A DNA stretch of 64,000 nt. Source: JAEINY01 sp942490535 (GTDB taxonomy: Bacteria; Bacteroidota; Bacteroidia; Bacteroidales; Marinilabiliaceae). The stretch spans positions 1,798,001 to 1,862,000 of the forward strand of contig CALNXQ010000005.1 of assembly GCA_942490535.1 (NCBI GenBank), in the 5' to 3' direction. Made by a program: the position numbers and the translations under genes. Below, one piece after another: positions 17,560-25,980 of the stretch. Position 1 is the stretch's first letter. Each line of letters starts with the position of its first letter. Below the pieces are notes generated by a model. The model searched no databases. It saw only the letters and a list, made by a program, of their open reading frames with translations, and had not been told where the DNA came from.

Positions 17560-17690
17560 CTTAATATTGGCCAGTTAGTAGGTTGTTGTTATCTTATTTT
17601 ATAAGTCGATTAACCGCAACAATTTACTAAAAATAATTTGGTCAATAATTGAAAAGTGCGATTATTCTGCAATTATAAGGGATGAAGGGG

Positions 17691-18908
17691 TTATAAATGG
17701 ATTAATTGACCTTTCCCTGTAGAATGATGACTGCTTAAAATGAAGGATTGATCCGGCGCTAGGAAACTAAAGGACGCTTGATTACTCAGGTGTTCAATGG
17801 TTTTGATCATGTGTGATAGTTGAATACAGGCAATATCGAAAATGATCATCGTTTTCCTTGAGTTGTTTGTTATCAGGAGGGAATCCAATTCATGTGGATG
17901 AATGCATTGGAAATTTTTAGTTTTCGGATAGTGTTTATGAATGTCTTTTTCTTTGTTCTGTTCCGATGAACTGCAGAAAAGAATAGTATCATAGAAAAAG
18001 GTTCTTTTTTGTTGGATTCGATTCTTTAATTTCCGTACTGGCAGACAACTGATGGACAGGCTTGCTGAAATAGAAATGCCTGTTTTGACGAGCAAAGCAG
18101 TAAAGGCTGTGTATTTGTTACGAAAGTGAAGCTGGTAGAAAATCCACATGGAATGATAAAAATGGTAGACCAGTTTTGCATTCAGTGGCGTACTTTCACC
18201 CTTAAAGTGAATGATGGGAAGATGACCGAGGTAATAATTATGATCGGCTTGTTGACAAAGGCGATGGGAGAAGTCTACGTCTTCGCCATACATGAAAAAA
18301 GATTCGTCCAATGCCTTTGTATGTTGCAATTGTTCCTTTCTGAATGCCAGAAAAGCGCCCGGTAAAATATCAGGTTGTTGCAGTTCGTTTTCATTCAAAT
18401 GGCCTTGGTAATACTGTGCGAATTGGCGGGATGTGGGGAAGAAATTAGCCAGGCCGGTTAATTTATACAGGGATGTGAGTGGGGTAGGTAATCCGCGTTT
18501 TGACTCACGTAAAAAATGGCCCGAACCATCAATCATTTTGACACCAACAGCAGCTGCCCGCGGATGTATTTTATAAAATTGGATGATTTTCTGTAGGGTG
18601 TCTTCGCCAATAATGGTGTCCGGATTAAGAAGCAGAATCAGTTGGCCATTGGCTTGGCGAATGGCTTGATTATTAGCAGCCGAAAAACCTGTATTCTTGG
18701 TGTTGGCGATCAGGGTGACATCCGGAAATCCTTCCTGTATCATGTTAACTGTACCATCACTGGAGGCGTTATCAACGATAATGGTCTCATGGGTTATGCC
18801 TGCTGTCGCTTTTTTTACCGCAAACAGGCAAAGTTTTAAAAATGCAGACGCATTATAACTGACAATTATAATTGATATATCTTTCTGGCTTGGCCCCAAT
18901 TGATCCAT
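17691..18908 (-). CDS. Family 2 glycosyltransferase
   Basis: The 405-residue protein begins with a GT-A fold (ISIIIVSYNASAFLKLCL, ETIIVDNASSDGT, NTGFSAANNQAIRQANG, LLLNPDTIIG, then MYGEDVDFSHRLCQ), typical of rhamnosyl- or other nucleotide-sugar transferases that build cell-surface glycans. A membrane-associated segment lies near residues 270-290. The last ~100 residues, ending FSFLAPDQSFILSSHHSTGKG, match a C-terminal extension I know from Bacteroidota GT2 proteins, so this is not a fusion artefact. Sugar donor and acceptor unknown. Not in an obvious polysaccharide cluster. Confidence 0.85.
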   Translation of the reverse strand: MDQLGPSQKDISIIIVSYNASAFLKLCLFAVKKATAGITHETIIVDNASSDGTVNMIQEGFPDVTLIANTKNTGFSAANNQAIRQANGQLILLLNPDTIIGEDTLQKIIQFYKIHPRAAAVGVKMIDGSGHFLRESKRGLPTPLTSLYKLTGLANFFPTSRQFAQYYQGHLNENELQQPDILPGAFLAFRKEQLQHTKALDESFFMYGEDVDFSHRLCQQADHNYYLGHLPIIHFKGESTPLNAKLVYHFYHSMWIFYQLHFRNKYTAFTALLVKTGISISASLSISCLPVRKLKNRIQQKRTFFYDTILFCSSSEQNKEKDIHKHYPKTKNFQCIHPHELDSLLITNNSRKTMIIFDIACIQLSHMIKTIEHLSNQASFSFLAPDQSFILSSHHSTGKGQLIHL

Positions 18909-18977
18909 TTTTAGTCACTCCCTGTTCTTTCCAAGAAAACAAACGATCAGCTGCTTAAAATATTGTCAAACGTGGCC

Positions 18978-19412
18978 TCAATCCTTGCAAAACAAATACT
19001 TCATGAATCCGCAAAAGGTACGGCGTTCTGCTTTTTCATAGCGGGCCGCATAGGCTGCTTTTTCTTTGCCGGAGGCATCGCTGTTAATCATTTGCCAGAT
19101 TTCACCCCAGCCAATAAAACCACCCACATTACGATCGTCAATAAATAGGTCGGCATTCACTTTGCGACTGATGGAATCATCGTACACTTCTTCCGGAAAA
19201 CTTTTGTTGATTGCATAAAACTCCAATCCGTTTTTTCGACAATAGTCCACGGCCTCAGTTAATTCTTTGCCACTGCGGAAGGTCCACAAGATAAGCAAGT
19301 GTCCCTTTTGTTGAAGCGCTTTTAGCGTTTCAAATGCAAACAGTTTCTCCTGACCGATGGCCGGGTAGCGATGTTCAACAATAGTCCCGTCAAAATCTAC
19401 TGCAATAACCAT
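18978..19412 (-). CDS. Small HAD-like phosphatase (BT0820 type)
   Basis: 144 residues starting MVIAVDFDGTIVEHRYP, with the catalytic aspartates D6 and D8, a Thr in LWTFRSGKEL, and the third motif DLFIDDRNVGGF. It resembles the small uncharacterised Bacteroides HAD protein BT0820, of known structure. The cap is minimal, so a small phosphorylated metabolite or macromolecule could be the substrate. It starts 2 bp before the end of the membrane protein gene and appears to be the last gene of a recR-membrane protein-HAD transcript. Confidence 0.85.
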   Translation of the reverse strand: MVIAVDFDGTIVEHRYPAIGQEKLFAFETLKALQQKGHLLILWTFRSGKELTEAVDYCRKNGLEFYAINKSFPEEVYDDSISRKVNADLFIDDRNVGGFIGWGEIWQMINSDASGKEKAAYAARYEKAERRTFCGFMKYLFCKD

Positions 19413-19414
19413 AT

Positions 19415-19888
19415 CTAAGAGTGTTGTGTGTGTGTGGTAACATCTGAAGGATCGATCTCCAGCTCATCCAAAATAGTCAGCTTTCGGGGAAAGCTAATAA
19501 CCAGCGCCAGGTACAGGATGCCAAATATAGAGAGGTAATTCAATTGAGCCGTTGTGATGAAAGCCAGCAAGCTTAACAGCGAAAGTCCTTCCAGGGTGAT
19601 GATTTTAATAAAGTAGCTGGTTCGGTATTGCTGCAACTTGATGCCCGCTCCCAGCGCCTTATCGATATGTTTGACTTTTTGGCTGTGAAAAATAAAACTG
19701 GCCGGAATGCCCGCTAAAGCCAAAATCAACAGGAGTGCCCGTAAGTTGCTTTCATAACTCAGACCAACCTCATAGGCTTTGCCATGCGCGGTGACATAAT
19801 ACAAGGCAATGGCACTAAAGATCAATAATACAACTGCGATGGTATAGAATAAAAATTTGATTTGTCGAACTATTTGATGTGGTTTCAT
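19415..19888 (-). CDS. Hypothetical membrane protein, four helices
   Basis: 157 residues with hydrophobic segments at roughly 11-32, 49-65, 91-112 and 114-130 and a short acidic tail (LDELEIDPSDVTTHTQHS). I do not recognise a family. The gene lies 5 bp downstream of recR and 2 bp before the HAD gene, which implies co-transcription but does not indicate a role. Confidence 0.75.
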   Translation of the reverse strand: MKPHQIVRQIKFLFYTIAVVLLIFSAIALYYVTAHGKAYEVGLSYESNLRALLLILALAGIPASFIFHSQKVKHIDKALGAGIKLQQYRTSYFIKIITLEGLSLLSLLAFITTAQLNYLSIFGILYLALVISFPRKLTILDELEIDPSDVTTHTQHS

Positions 19889-19893
19889 AGTGT

Positions 19894-20514
19894 TTACAAG
19901 GTGTTTTCAAAGGGTAAGCGGTTAACCAACGACCGACCTAATGTGACTTCATCGGTATACTCCAATTCATCCCCCACCGAAACGCCTCGGGCAATGGTGG
20001 TCATTTTAGCGGAGTATTTGGAGAATTTTTTATAGAGGTAAAAATTGGTGGTGTCGCCTTCCATGGTTGTACTTAAGGCAAAAATGAGTTCGGAGACTTC
20101 GCCGGCTTTTAGCTTTTCTTCCAGAGGACCAATGGTCAAATCATCGGGGCCAATACCATCCATGGGTGAAATAACGCCACCCAGCACATGGTAGATGCCC
20201 CCAAATTGTTGCGTATTCTCAATGGCCATCACATCCCGGATGTTTTCCACCACACAAATAAGAGTGTGGTCGCGGTTTTGATCGGCACAAATATTACAAA
20301 CATCACTGTCGGATATGTTGTGACAACTGGTGCAATATTTAATTTCTTCACGCATCAGGCGCAAAGTGTCTGAAAAACGAAACACCATTTCTTTGTCCTG
20401 CTTCAATAAAAACAGCACTAACCGCAAGGCCGTCTTTTTTCCTATTCCGGGAAGTTTTGAAAACTCATTGACGGCACTTTCCAGCAATCGCGACGGAAAA
20501 GTTGATGGGGTCAT
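19894..20514 (-). CDS. recR: Recombination mediator RecR
   Basis: 206 residues with the complete RecR layout: helix-hairpin-helix (SKLPGIGKKTALRL, residues 19-32), a C4 zinc finger C61-x2-C64 and C73-x2-C76, a Toprim domain (ICVVENIRDVMAIE, then YHVLGGVISPMDGIGPDD) and the C-terminal MTTIARGVSVGDELEYTDEV. With RecF/RecO it loads RecA on gapped DNA. Length is normal. It heads a short leftward transcript and has a good -7 box (TATCTTTG on the minus strand) upstream. Confidence 0.96.
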   Translation of the reverse strand: MTPSTFPSRLLESAVNEFSKLPGIGKKTALRLVLFLLKQDKEMVFRFSDTLRLMREEIKYCTSCHNISDSDVCNICADQNRDHTLICVVENIRDVMAIENTQQFGGIYHVLGGVISPMDGIGPDDLTIGPLEEKLKAGEVSELIFALSTTMEGDTTNFYLYKKFSKYSAKMTTIARGVSVGDELEYTDEVTLGRSLVNRLPFENTL

Positions 20515-20536
20515 ACGTGATTTTTATTTTAGTCCT

Positions 20537-20565
20537 CAAAGATAATAATTTATCCGGTAACCAAC
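20537..20565 (-). promoter_or_regulatory. Candidate recR promoter
   Basis: On the minus strand a perfect TATCTTTG (-7, at 20537-20544) lies 17 bp after GTTG (20562-20565), a 3-of-4 match to the -33 TTTG. The start codon follows about 25 bp downstream. Confidence 0.5.
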
Positions 20566-20637
20566 TGTGAAGGTTGCATGCGTCTAGCAAGACCCCCACG
20601 CTTCTGAATCCGGGCTTTTCTCTTCCCTCTTTTCCAT

Positions 20638-20645
20638 TATCTTTG
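20638..20645 (+). promoter_or_regulatory. Candidate -7 box of the symporter gene
   Basis: TATCTTTG matches TAnnTTTG exactly and ends 20 bp before the ATG at 20666. No clear TTTG lies at the expected -33 distance. An ATG at 20661 would stop after two codons and is not used. Confidence 0.4.
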
Positions 20646-20665
20646 AATCTCAAAAGTAAAATGAG

Positions 20666-22135
20666 ATGAGTCCAGCATTTATTGGTTCCATAATAATCGG
20701 CTACTTTTCAGTTTTAATCCTGATTTCCTGGATTACTGGTCGGAAAGCCGATAATGAAGCGTTCTTTCGGGGAAATAAAAAATCGCCCTGGTACATTGTG
20801 TCCATCGGTATGATCGGGGCCTCCCTTTCCGGGGTAACGTTTATATCGGTACCCGGATGGGTGGGGAGTACGGGTATGACTTACATGCAGATGGTCTTCG
20901 GCTATTTTTTAGGCTACCTGGTCATTGCGCATGTGTTGCTACCTCTTTATTACCGGCTTAATCTGACCTCTATCTATACCTATTTGGAGGAGCGCTTTGG
21001 ATTTTGGGCCTACAAATCCGGGGCGGTCTTGTTTCTGTTATCGCGGACTGTAGGCGCTGCGGCGCGTTTGTATATCATGGCCAGTGTGCTGCAGGTGGCT
21101 TTGTTCAATGAACTCAATGTGCCTTTCGAAGCCACTGTTTTAGTCACCATTTTGCTGATCTGGCTGTATACTTTCCGGGGCGGGATCAAAACCATTATCT
21201 GGACCGATACCCTGCAAACGCTTTTCATGCTCACCAGTGTGGGAATTACCATTGTGGTGATCAGTCAAAGCATGGATCTTTCCTTTTCAGGCGTGGTGAG
21301 CACCATCAGTGAGAGTTCGTTTTCCAGAATATTCGAATTTGACGATTGGTCGTCCAAACAACATTTTGTGAAGCAGTTTCTTTCCGGTGCTTTTATCACC
21401 ATTGTGATGACCGGATTGGATCAGGACATGATGCAAAAAAACCTCTCTTGCAAAAACCTGAAAGAGGCGCAGAAGAACATGCACTGGTATGGTTTTGCGT
21501 TTATTCCGGTGAATTTATTATTTCTGGGATTGGGGGCACTCCTGTATTTGTATGCCGCCAGCCAGGGTATCGCCATACCGGAAAAAGCGGATGATCTGTT
21601 TACGGTCATTGCCATGAGTGGGCATCTGCCTCAAATTGTTGGGGTGTTTTTTGTGCTGGGCTTAGTAGCCGCTGCTTATTCCAGTGCCGATTCGGCTCTG
21701 ACCTCACTGACGACTTCCTTTTCAGTGGATATTTTAGGCGTGACGCATCAATCCTCCTCACGTGCCAAACGCACCCGTCTGGCGGTTCATGTGGGATTCA
21801 GTCTGGTGCTGGCCGTGGTCGTCTTGCTCTTTAATGTATTTAATCAGGGGAGTATTATCAGTACCATTTTTAATCTGGCCGGCTATACCTACGGCCCCCT
21901 TTTGGGATTATATGCTTTCGGATTGTTTACCAAGCGAGCTGTCAGAGATGGCTGGGTGCCGCTTATCGCCATTTTGGCACCTCTTATCACCGGCCTCATC
22001 GATTACAACGCGGTTCATATTTTTGGAGCCCCTATGGGTTTTGAGAAGCTGATATTGAATGGAGGTATTTCCTTTCTGGGATTACTGGTGCTGTCCTTGT
22101 CAATGGCTGCCGGAAAGCAACTCAAATCATCTTAA
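20666..22135 (+). CDS. Sodium:solute symporter (SSS family)
   Basis: The 489-residue membrane protein has about 13 transmembrane helices of the SSS/LeuT fold. Recognisable segments are the N-terminal WITGRKADNEAFFRGNKKSP, SLSGVTFISVPGWVGSTGMTY, FRGGIKTIIWTDTLQTLFML and the later LVAAAYSSADSALTSLTTSF, whose serines contribute to the Na2 site in this family. The substrate (sugar, amino acid, organic acid) is not predictable. Monocistronic, divergent from recR. Confidence 0.92.
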   Translation: MSPAFIGSIIIGYFSVLILISWITGRKADNEAFFRGNKKSPWYIVSIGMIGASLSGVTFISVPGWVGSTGMTYMQMVFGYFLGYLVIAHVLLPLYYRLNLTSIYTYLEERFGFWAYKSGAVLFLLSRTVGAAARLYIMASVLQVALFNELNVPFEATVLVTILLIWLYTFRGGIKTIIWTDTLQTLFMLTSVGITIVVISQSMDLSFSGVVSTISESSFSRIFEFDDWSSKQHFVKQFLSGAFITIVMTGLDQDMMQKNLSCKNLKEAQKNMHWYGFAFIPVNLLFLGLGALLYLYAASQGIAIPEKADDLFTVIAMSGHLPQIVGVFFVLGLVAAAYSSADSALTSLTTSFSVDILGVTHQSSSRAKRTRLAVHVGFSLVLAVVVLLFNVFNQGSIISTIFNLAGYTYGPLLGLYAFGLFTKRAVRDGWVPLIAILAPLITGLIDYNAVHIFGAPMGFEKLILNGGISFLGLLVLSLSMAAGKQLKSS

Positions 22136-22254
22136 GAAAATTTGTTCTTGAGTGTCGAAGTGTGTTTTTCGTCAGTGATAGCAAGTCTCCGTGAACCGAC
22201 CTTCGTCAGATACGGGCGAACAGGGGCCGTCGGGAGGAAAAGGGCTTTTTACGA

Positions 22255-22398
22255 CAGCGAAAGCCTCGTGCACGCGTGCGAAGAGGTGCGGACCAGTGGA
22301 TAGTAAGTGTAAACCCTGGCTGAACTGCGCCCAGCCACCGCAAAAGGCATTCTCACCGTGGCGAAAGGGTGCAGACCGCCGCGAAAAGCATCCTCACC
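22255..22398. repeat. GC-rich degenerate tandem array, about 20-21 nt per unit, 7 units
   Basis: Units can be laid out at 22255, 22276, 22297, 22317, 22337, 22358 and 22378. The clearest pair is CCGCAAAAGGCATTCTCACC (22338) and CCGCGAAAAGCATCCTCACC (22379), 17 of 20 identical and 41 nt apart. Another is GCGAAGAGGTGCGGACC (22278) and GCGAAAGGGTGCAGACC (22361), 83 nt apart. A rough unit is GCGAAAGG-TGCNGACC; the third and fourth units are weak. Much more GC-rich than its flanks. Confidence 0.5.
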
Positions 22399-22579
22399 GG
22401 GATGGGATCTGTTTCGCGATGGTTTGAAGGCGTTCGCTGCTGTCAGATCGCAAAGCGTGCCCGTTTGATCAAGTTCGCTGGTAGTAGGGCAAATCTTTTT
22501 TTCGTTACCGTATACGATGTTTTTTTTGGCGTAAAAAAGTTTTAAAACACCATCTATTTTTCAGTGAATGAACACTTCC

Positions 22580-22611
22580 TTTGATGATGCCAAAAGATTG
22601 TGTTATTTTTG
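22580..22611 (+). promoter_or_regulatory. Promoter of purM
   Basis: TTTG (22580-22583), a 20-bp spacer and TATTTTTG (22604-22611) fit the Bacteroidota consensus TTTG-N(19-23)-TAnnTTTG exactly. The GTG start codon lies 37 bp further on. Confidence 0.75.
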
Positions 22612-22648
22612 CATCCCGAAAGTGGTAGAAACCTGAAAATTATTATTT

Positions 22649-23818
22649 GTGAGTTCAGATTCGAGATACAACATGCGTGGCGTTTCGGCATCAAAAGAGG
22701 ATGTACACAACGCTATCAAAAACATTGATAAAGGCGTTTTTCCAAAGGCTTTTTGTAAAATTGTGCCCGATATATTAGGCGGCGATCCGGAGTATTGCAA
22801 CATCATGCATGCCGATGGGGCCGGTACTAAATCGTCATTGGCCTACCTGTATTGGAAAGAAACAGGGGATGTGTCGGTGTGGAAAGGCATCGCGCAAGAT
22901 GCTATTATCATGAATGTGGATGATTTATTGTGTGTCGGAGCCACTGAGAATATTTTGGTGTCTTCCACCATTGGTCGTAACAAGAATCTGATACCGGGTG
23001 AAGTGATTGCTGCCATCATCAGTGGCACGGATGAATTATTGGCCGAGTTGCGGGAGATGGGTATCAGTATTTATCCCACCGGAGGTGAAACAGCCGATGT
23101 GGGTGATTTAGTGAAAACCATTATTGTCGATAGCACCGTGACTTGTCGTATGAAACGCAGCGAGGTAATCTCCAATGATAATATTCGCCCGGGCGATGTC
23201 ATTGTCGGATTAGCTTCCGCCGGGCAAGCGACCTACGAAAAAGAATATAACGGAGGGATGGGAAGTAACGGATTAACTTCTGCCCGTCACGATGTCTTCC
23301 ATAAATATCTGGCTGAAAAATATCCGGAGAGTTTCGACGGACAAGTACCAGCCGATCTGGTTTATTCAGGGAATTATAAGTTAACCGATGCCGTGGAAGG
23401 ATCTCCATTGGATGCCGGAAAATTGGTGTTGTCACCAACCCGTACCTATGCCCCGGTGGTGAAAAAGATGCTGGATGAAATGCGGGCCGATATTCATGGG
23501 ATGGTCCATTGCTCAGGGGGTGCCCAAACCAAGGTGATGCATTTTGTGGATAATGTGCACATCATAAAGGATAACCTGTTTGAGGTGCCGCCGTTGTTTA
23601 AGGCCATTCATAAAGAATCCGGTACCGACTGGAAAGAAATGTATAAGGTGTTCAATATGGGACATCGCTACGAAGTATATTTGAGTCCCGAAAAGGCAGA
23701 ACGCATTATCGAGATTTCAAAATCATTTAACATCGATGCCAAAATAGTTGGTCGCGTGGAAGCGCATGAAGGAACAAAATTGACCATCAAGAGTGAGTTT
23801 GGCACGTTTGAATATTAA
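22649..23818 (+). CDS. purM: Phosphoribosylformylglycinamidine cyclo-ligase (AIR synthetase)
   Basis: PurM closes the imidazole ring of AIR with ATP in purine synthesis. The 389-residue form here matches the Bacteroidales type: RYNMRGVSASKEDVHNAI at the start, GGDPEYCNIMHADGAGTKS (substrate loop), NVDDLLCVGATENILVSSTI, and the stretch PTGGETADVGDLVKT. I chose GTG 22649 (MSSDSRYN), which fits the family N-terminus and the promoter upstream; the first ATG (22673) would remove conserved residues. 50 bp separate it from prfA, so the two may share a transcript. Confidence 0.93.
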   Translation: MSSDSRYNMRGVSASKEDVHNAIKNIDKGVFPKAFCKIVPDILGGDPEYCNIMHADGAGTKSSLAYLYWKETGDVSVWKGIAQDAIIMNVDDLLCVGATENILVSSTIGRNKNLIPGEVIAAIISGTDELLAELREMGISIYPTGGETADVGDLVKTIIVDSTVTCRMKRSEVISNDNIRPGDVIVGLASAGQATYEKEYNGGMGSNGLTSARHDVFHKYLAEKYPESFDGQVPADLVYSGNYKLTDAVEGSPLDAGKLVLSPTRTYAPVVKKMLDEMRADIHGMVHCSGGAQTKVMHFVDNVHIIKDNLFEVPPLFKAIHKESGTDWKEMYKVFNMGHRYEVYLSPEKAERIIEISKSFNIDAKIVGRVEAHEGTKLTIKSEFGTFEY

Positions 23819-23868
23819 TGAACCGTTTGGCTTATCTAATGTCTAACGGTCTATTATTTGTATAGTTT

Positions 23869-24957
23869 ATGTCACAAGAAAACTCATTGCTTGAAAAACT
23901 GGAAGGTATTCGCCTTCGTTTTGAGGAGGTGTCGGAGCAAATCACAAATCCGGAAGTGATTTCTGATACTAAAAAGTACATCAAGCTTAATAAAGAATAT
24001 AAAGAATTAGAGCGCGTGGTAGAAGCGCGCTTACGGTTCAAAAATACCTTGGATAACATTGCTTCGGCCCGGGCTATTTTGAAAGAAGAGACCGATCCCG
24101 AGATGCGGGAAATGGCCAAAGAGGAGGTAGATGAGCTGGAAGATCAGTTACCCGGTTTGGAAGAAGAAATCAAGTTATTATTGATTCCAGCTGATCCGCA
24201 GGATGCCAAAAATGCTGTGGTGGAGATTCGCGCCGGAACCGGAGGGGATGAGGCCAGTATTTTTGCCGGCGATTTGTTCCGCATGTACACTAAATTTGCC
24301 GAGACCAAAGGGTGGAAAGTAGAAGTGACCAACTCCAGTGAAGGGACTTCAGGTGGTTACAAGGAAGTAGTGATGAACATCACTGGTAACCGGGTGTATG
24401 GAGTGATGAAATACGAGTCGGGTGTGCACCGGGTACAGCGTGTGCCTCAAACCGAAACTCAGGGCCGTGTGCATACCTCTGCGGCTACGGTGGCTGTATT
24501 GCCTGAAGCGGAAGAGTTCGATATCGAGTTGAGGACTGAAGATATTCGTAAGGATACCTACTGTTCGTCCGGTCCGGGTGGACAGAGTGTAAATACCACG
24601 TATTCGGCCATTCGTTTGACGCACATCCCATCGGGTATTGTAGTGACTTGTCAGGATCAGAAATCACAGCTGAAAAACCTGGATAAGGCTATGATCGAAT
24701 TGCGGACCCGTTTGTATAACCTGGAGTATCAGAAATACCTGGATGAAATTTCATCACAGCGTAAAACAATGGTCTCTTCCGGTGACCGTTCGGCCAAAAT
24801 TCGCACCTACAATTATCCGCAGGGACGGGTGACCGATCACCGCATTAACTTCACAATGTATAACTTGTCAGCTGTTATGGATGGAGATATTCAGGCCATC
24901 ATTGATAAGTTGGTGATTGAGGAGAACTCCGAGCGTTTGAAAGCTAGTGATTTGTAG
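23869..24957 (+). CDS. prfA: Peptide chain release factor 1
   Basis: 362 residues with the whole RF1 layout: helical domain 1, the RAGTGGDEASIFAGDLFRMY region, the stop-codon reading tripeptide as P-Q-T in RVQRVPQTETQGR, and the GGQ peptidyl-tRNA hydrolysis motif at 237-239 (SSGPGGQSVNTTYSA). E. coli has PAT at the recognition site; Q in the middle is compatible with the PxT rule for RF1. It reads UAA and UAG. Likely in one transcript with purM and pyrF (24 bp apart). Confidence 0.95.
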   Translation: MSQENSLLEKLEGIRLRFEEVSEQITNPEVISDTKKYIKLNKEYKELERVVEARLRFKNTLDNIASARAILKEETDPEMREMAKEEVDELEDQLPGLEEEIKLLLIPADPQDAKNAVVEIRAGTGGDEASIFAGDLFRMYTKFAETKGWKVEVTNSSEGTSGGYKEVVMNITGNRVYGVMKYESGVHRVQRVPQTETQGRVHTSAATVAVLPEAEEFDIELRTEDIRKDTYCSSGPGGQSVNTTYSAIRLTHIPSGIVVTCQDQKSQLKNLDKAMIELRTRLYNLEYQKYLDEISSQRKTMVSSGDRSAKIRTYNYPQGRVTDHRINFTMYNLSAVMDGDIQAIIDKLVIEENSERLKASDL

Positions 24958-24981
24958 TTTTAGAATAAAAAAGAATTAGAT

Positions 24982-25809
24982 ATGACATCGCAGCAACTGT
25001 TTGAAAACATTCAAAAGAAGAAGAGTTTTTTGTGTGTGGGTTTGGATACCGACATCAATAAAATACCTCGTTACCTGTTGGATACTACTGATCCTATTTT
25101 TGCTTTCAATAAGCAAATTATTGATGCCACGCATGACGTGACGGTAGCTTATAAGCCAAACTTAGCGTTTTATGAAAGCCTGGGTGTGAACGGCTGGAAC
25201 TCTTTGGAGAAAACAGTGAACTATTTGAAGTATAACTACCCGGATATTTTCATTATTGCGGATGCCAAGCGGGGCGACATTGGAAATACGTCGGCCATGT
25301 ATGCCAAGGCTTTCTTTGATCACATGGAGTTTGATTCGGTAACAGTTGCGCCCTACATGGGTGAAGATTCGGTGAAACCGTTCCTGACCTATGTGGATAA
25401 GTGGGTTATTTTATTGGCTTTGACATCCAATAAAGGAGCCGCTGATTTTCAGTACATGACTGAGAATGATGAGCGATTGTTCGAACGCGTTATCAAAAAA
25501 AGTGCGGAATGGGGTACGGAAGAGAACCTCATGTATGTGGTTGGTGCTACCAAAGCAGAAATGTTGGCCGATATCCGTCAAATTATTCCAAATCACTTCT
25601 TGTTGGTTCCTGGTGTTGGCGCACAAGGTGGTAGTCTGGAAGAAGTCTCCAAAAACGGCATGAACGATAAATGTGGTTTGTTGGTAAATTCCAGCCGTGG
25701 TATTATTTACGCCAGTGATGGTGAGGATTTTGCCGATAAAGCGCGGGAAGCAGCCATTGAGGTTCAGGAAGAAATGGAAGAACAACTTAAAATTAAAGGT
25801 TTGATCTAA
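24982..25809 (+). CDS. pyrF: Orotidine 5'-phosphate decarboxylase
   Basis: 275 residues, the longer type-2 OMP decarboxylase. The catalytic Asp-Lys-Asp cluster is in IIADAKRGDIGNTS (K96), with the substrate-binding GLDTDINKIP near the start and VPGVGAQGG at the phosphate end. It makes UMP from OMP, the last step of pyrimidine synthesis. It follows prfA by 24 bp and ends in a strong terminator, so purM-prfA-pyrF looks like one transcription unit. Confidence 0.95.
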   Translation: MTSQQLFENIQKKKSFLCVGLDTDINKIPRYLLDTTDPIFAFNKQIIDATHDVTVAYKPNLAFYESLGVNGWNSLEKTVNYLKYNYPDIFIIADAKRGDIGNTSAMYAKAFFDHMEFDSVTVAPYMGEDSVKPFLTYVDKWVILLALTSNKGAADFQYMTENDERLFERVIKKSAEWGTEENLMYVVGATKAEMLADIRQIIPNHFLLVPGVGAQGGSLEEVSKNGMNDKCGLLVNSSRGIIYASDGEDFADKAREAAIEVQEEMEEQLKIKGLI

Positions 25810-25901
25810 GATCAGCGCAATATATTTCTCGGATGATGACGCAAGATCTTAGTAGTCATTCGATGAATAAGGAATAGGGTGTTATCCACCCGCTGAATGT
25901 A

Positions 25902-25930
25902 AAAGACCGGCATCACTGTCGGTCTTTTTT
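25902..25930 (+). terminator. Terminator after pyrF
   Basis: A perfect 8-bp stem AAAGACCG/CGGTCTTT with a 10-nt loop is followed by further T residues. The DNA between it and the pyrF stop holds a GGATGATGAC...GTCATTCGATGAATAA segment related to the intergenic hairpin family seen at 35.1, 37.0 and 42.9 kb. Confidence 0.88.
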
Positions 25931-25958
25931 GTGCTTGTCAAATAAATGCAGTATTTTG
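25928..25958 (+). promoter_or_regulatory. Candidate promoter of the DUF2851 gene, overlapping the pyrF terminator
   Basis: TTTG formed by the end of the terminator T-tract (25928-25931) is 20 bp from TATTTTG (25952-25958), a -7 box one T short of consensus. The start codon is at 25981. Confidence 0.4.
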
Positions 25959-25980
25959 AATAAGGTCTAAAAATGGGTAT

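Larger units (their letters stand above)
22136..22648. other. 513-bp gene-free interval between symporter and purM
   Basis: This stretch holds a GC-rich central part (about 22190-22470) with a degenerate repeat array listed separately, then an AT-rich part with T-tracts leading into the purM promoter. A GTG-initiated frame of 78 codons spans 22191-22427, but its repeats are ~20.5 nt, out of phase with codons, and it resembles no family. Confidence 0.6.

Noticed and set aside
22191..22427. 78-codon GTG frame in the repeat array
   Set aside because: The repeat period (~20.5 nt) is not a multiple of three and no family is recognised.
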